Source: Lachnospiraceae bacterium
GTDB taxonomy: Bacteria; Bacillota_A; Clostridia; Lachnospirales; Lachnospiraceae
Reading direction: 5' to 3'
Assembly (NCBI GenBank): GCA_024690425.1
Contig: JAILCT010000223.1
Location: 1 to 6,472, forward strand
DNA length: 6,472 bases
The notes below the pieces were generated by a model. The model made no database searches, had not been told where the DNA came from, and saw only the letters and a program-made list of their open reading frames with translations. Shown here piece by piece: positions 5,374-6,472 of the stretch. The translations under genes and the position numbers were made by a program. Each line of letters opens with the position of its first letter. Within the stretch, counting starts at the first letter, position 1.

Positions 5374-6113
5374 ATATATTCCCGTAACTCTTCCCTCAAA
5401 AAGTCCATCTGTTCTCTTAATGGTGACATTAAATGTATGTTCATCAGCCTGTTCAGATATCCCTGCTCTTTGACTATACCCCGGCTCTCTTCAAAGACAA
5501 GTTCAAATGCCAGACAGCATTGAGAAAGCAATGATTCAAAAGGAGTAGTAGTAAACGTTCGAGGAACACATCTGTGCTCTTTTATGCAATTCATTACAAG
5601 ATCCCTTGCTGGTTCAGGGCTTGCGAGTATTGCTCTGGCACGTCCATTAAATGGCGGTTCACAGATCACACGGAAAATATCACATTTGTCTGCATCGCGA
5701 AGGATATTAGTAAAAGCAAGAGTATTCTCATCAAGATCTTCGGGAACTTTGAGTTTATTATGAAACCGTATAGCTGCCTCGATAAGTGGAAATACCTCTT
5801 GTTCATCTATGAACTCATATATCAGACCATTGGAGAAGAGAATATCGGCACCAAGGTCTGCATGGTCAATCGAGTCCTTATCTACGAAGGTATTATATCG
5901 TTTGAGCTGTTCAAAACGTCCTATATCATGCAGAAGCCCTAACAGCCAGGCTAATTCGATATCAGATGCATTTTCTGTGAGGCTTTTGGATATACGTTCA
6001 CAGAATTGTGCCACACGGTAGGTATGGTCTATCTTAAGCCGGATATTAATATTTTCGATATTATACTTTTCAACATATGCCTTAAAAGCCGTTTTTGCTC
6101 TGATTCTATCCAT
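5370..6113 (-). CDS. HD domain-containing phosphohydrolase
   Basis: A 247-aa cytosolic metal-dependent phosphohydrolase of the HD superfamily, which includes nucleotide and cyclic-nucleotide hydrolases. Counting from the ATG at 6113, the ligands are His30 (KIDHTYRV), His62-Asp63 (LGLLHDIGRFEQ), His84 (DHADLG), His118 (RFHNK) and the final Asp in RDADK (139-143). This six-ligand pattern suits a two-metal HD centre. The region after ~145 has no domain I recognise. The ATG at 6113 is preferred over the TTG at 6122 because AGAG (6127-6124 on the minus strand) is 10 nt before it and only abuts the TTG. It lies 32 nt downstream of the small membrane protein on the same strand and probably shares its transcript. 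Substrate is unknown. Its stop overlaps the convergent DUF434 gene by 4 bp. Confidence 0.88.
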   Translation of the reverse strand: MDRIRAKTAFKAYVEKYNIENINIRLKIDHTYRVAQFCERISKSLTENASDIELAWLLGLLHDIGRFEQLKRYNTFVDKDSIDHADLGADILFSNGLIYEFIDEQEVFPLIEAAIRFHNKLKVPEDLDENTLAFTNILRDADKCDIFRVICEPPFNGRARAILASPEPARDLVMNCIKEHRCVPRTFTTTPFESLLSQCCLAFELVFEESRGIVKEQGYLNRLMNIHLMSPLREQMDFLREELREYI

Positions 6114-6145
6114 AGTGTTCAATCTCTTTTGTGGGATGATAACAT

Positions 6146-6361
6146 TTACATCGTGTTACGCTTAAAGGTGATGATGAAGCCCGCAAGCAAGGCAAAGATC
6201 ATAATACCCATGCATGCAAGGCATATCCAGGCATATTTTTTGCGCCTCTTAATATCTTTTCTATCTGTGATGAAGACCGCGATCCAGCCGATCACAGAAT
6301 AGAGCATCAGAAAGCATATGCAGGTATAGAATACAGGGAATACTTTAGTTATCATGTCCAT
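6146..6361 (-). CDS. small two-helix membrane protein of unknown function
   Basis: A 71-aa hydrophobic protein not recognised as a named family. Two membrane segments are evident, about residues 8-31 (rich in F, I, L, V, with two Cys) and 45-66. They are separated by a strongly positive loop TDRKDIKRRKKY, which by the positive-inside rule places the loop in the cytoplasm and both ends outside. It is probably co-transcribed with the HD gene 32 nt downstream. No Shine-Dalgarno sequence precedes the ATG at 6361 or the second ATG at 6355, while a TATGAT -10-like element lies only 11 bp before the start, so the mRNA may be nearly leaderless. A coding assignment is supported by its membrane-protein composition and operon position, but being short and unmatched it is less certain than its neighbours. 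Confidence 0.6.
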   Translation of the reverse strand: MDMITKVFPVFYTCICFLMLYSVIGWIAVFITDRKDIKRRKKYAWICLACMGIMIFALLAGFIITFKRNTM

Positions 6362-6372
6362 AGATGTATTGT

Positions 6373-6378
6373 ATCATA
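6373..6378 (-). promoter_or_regulatory. candidate -10 element for the minus-strand pair
   Basis: On the minus strand TATGAT occupies 6378-6373, inside the palindrome GTAT-C-ATAC (6371-6379), 11 bp before the ATG of the membrane protein. No good -35 hexamer sits 16-18 bp upstream, so support is limited to the -10 and its place. Confidence 0.25.
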
Positions 6379-6426
6379 CCCGACATAGAAACTCATCGCT
6401 ATCCTAAGCCTGCAGGAAAAGACATG

Positions 6427-6455
6427 CTGATATTGGGGATAACGTATGGTAGAAT
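6427..6455 (+). promoter_or_regulatory. candidate extended -10 promoter reading off the right edge
   Basis: TAGAAT (6450-6455) is preceded by TG one base upstream (TGGTAGAAT, an extended -10), and CTGATA (6427-6432, 4 of 6 to TTGACA) lies 17 bp upstream. It would drive a plus-strand gene beginning beyond base 6472. The rest of 6362-6472 holds no gene that I can support; a CCTGCAGG palindrome sits at 6409-6416. Confidence 0.45.
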
Positions 6456-6472
6456 TACAGTATCAGATTAGA

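Noticed and set aside
5574..6302. Plus-strand frames opposite the HD gene and membrane protein
   Set aside because: They run antisense to the HD motifs and to the two-helix protein. Their composition is irregular and no ribosome site fits.
6424..6471. 15-residue plus-strand ORF near the right edge, with AGGAAAAG before its ATG
   Set aside because: It is too short and overlaps the better-supported promoter elements; no similarity is recognisable.
1..6472. CRISPR array, tRNA, rRNA, transposase, phage or defence genes
   Set aside because: No regularly spaced repeats, cloverleaf-like elements, terminal inverted repeats or matching protein motifs were seen on either strand.

Overview
The window looks like chromosomal DNA of a Gram-positive, moderately AT-rich Clostridia. 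It probably belongs to the Lachnospiraceae (Butyrivibrio-like), judging from the many ATA, AGA and AGG codons, strong AGGAGG-type Shine-Dalgarno (SD) sites, tight gene packing and the set of protein families. This taxonomic guess is inference, because no rRNA or other marker gene is present.

Layout. (1) Positions 1-679 are a patchwork of gene remnants. A nitroreductase-family gene has lost its N-terminal FMN-binding part. It is followed 9 nt later, in operon style, by only the first ~20 codons of a short-chain dehydrogenase/reductase (SDR). That SDR breaks off right at its TGxxxGxG motif and runs into (2) an intact PPP-family metallophosphoesterase (680-1432). (3) A 158-bp intergenic region (1433-1590) holds small inverted repeats, a weak promoter candidate and the SD of the next gene. 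(4) A compact six-gene plus-strand operon (1591-5373, gaps of 9-18 nt) encodes a conserved-looking 77-aa small protein, a histidine phosphatase (phosphoglycerate mutase-like), a YqeY/GatB-like protein, a ketopantoate reductase-family (PanE/ApbA) enzyme, an aldose 1-epimerase (LacX-like) and a DUF434-family protein. (5) Converging on it, with overlapping stop codons, is a minus-strand pair: a two-helix small membrane protein (6361-6146) and a downstream HD-domain phosphohydrolase (6113-5370). (6) The right edge (6362-6472) is a divergent intergenic region with a fair extended -10 promoter pointing off the window.

How the genes work together. The plus-strand operon looks like mixed housekeeping or metabolite-maintenance functions (phosphate-ester hydrolysis, 2-oxoacid reduction, sugar anomer interconversion, a tRNA-amidation-related domain). 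It does not resemble a recognisable pathway, and I see no defence, phage, CRISPR or transposase genes. The most notable signal is the broken block at the left, where two partial oxidoreductase genes are each cut at one end. This could be a real deletion or insertion scar or an assembly join.
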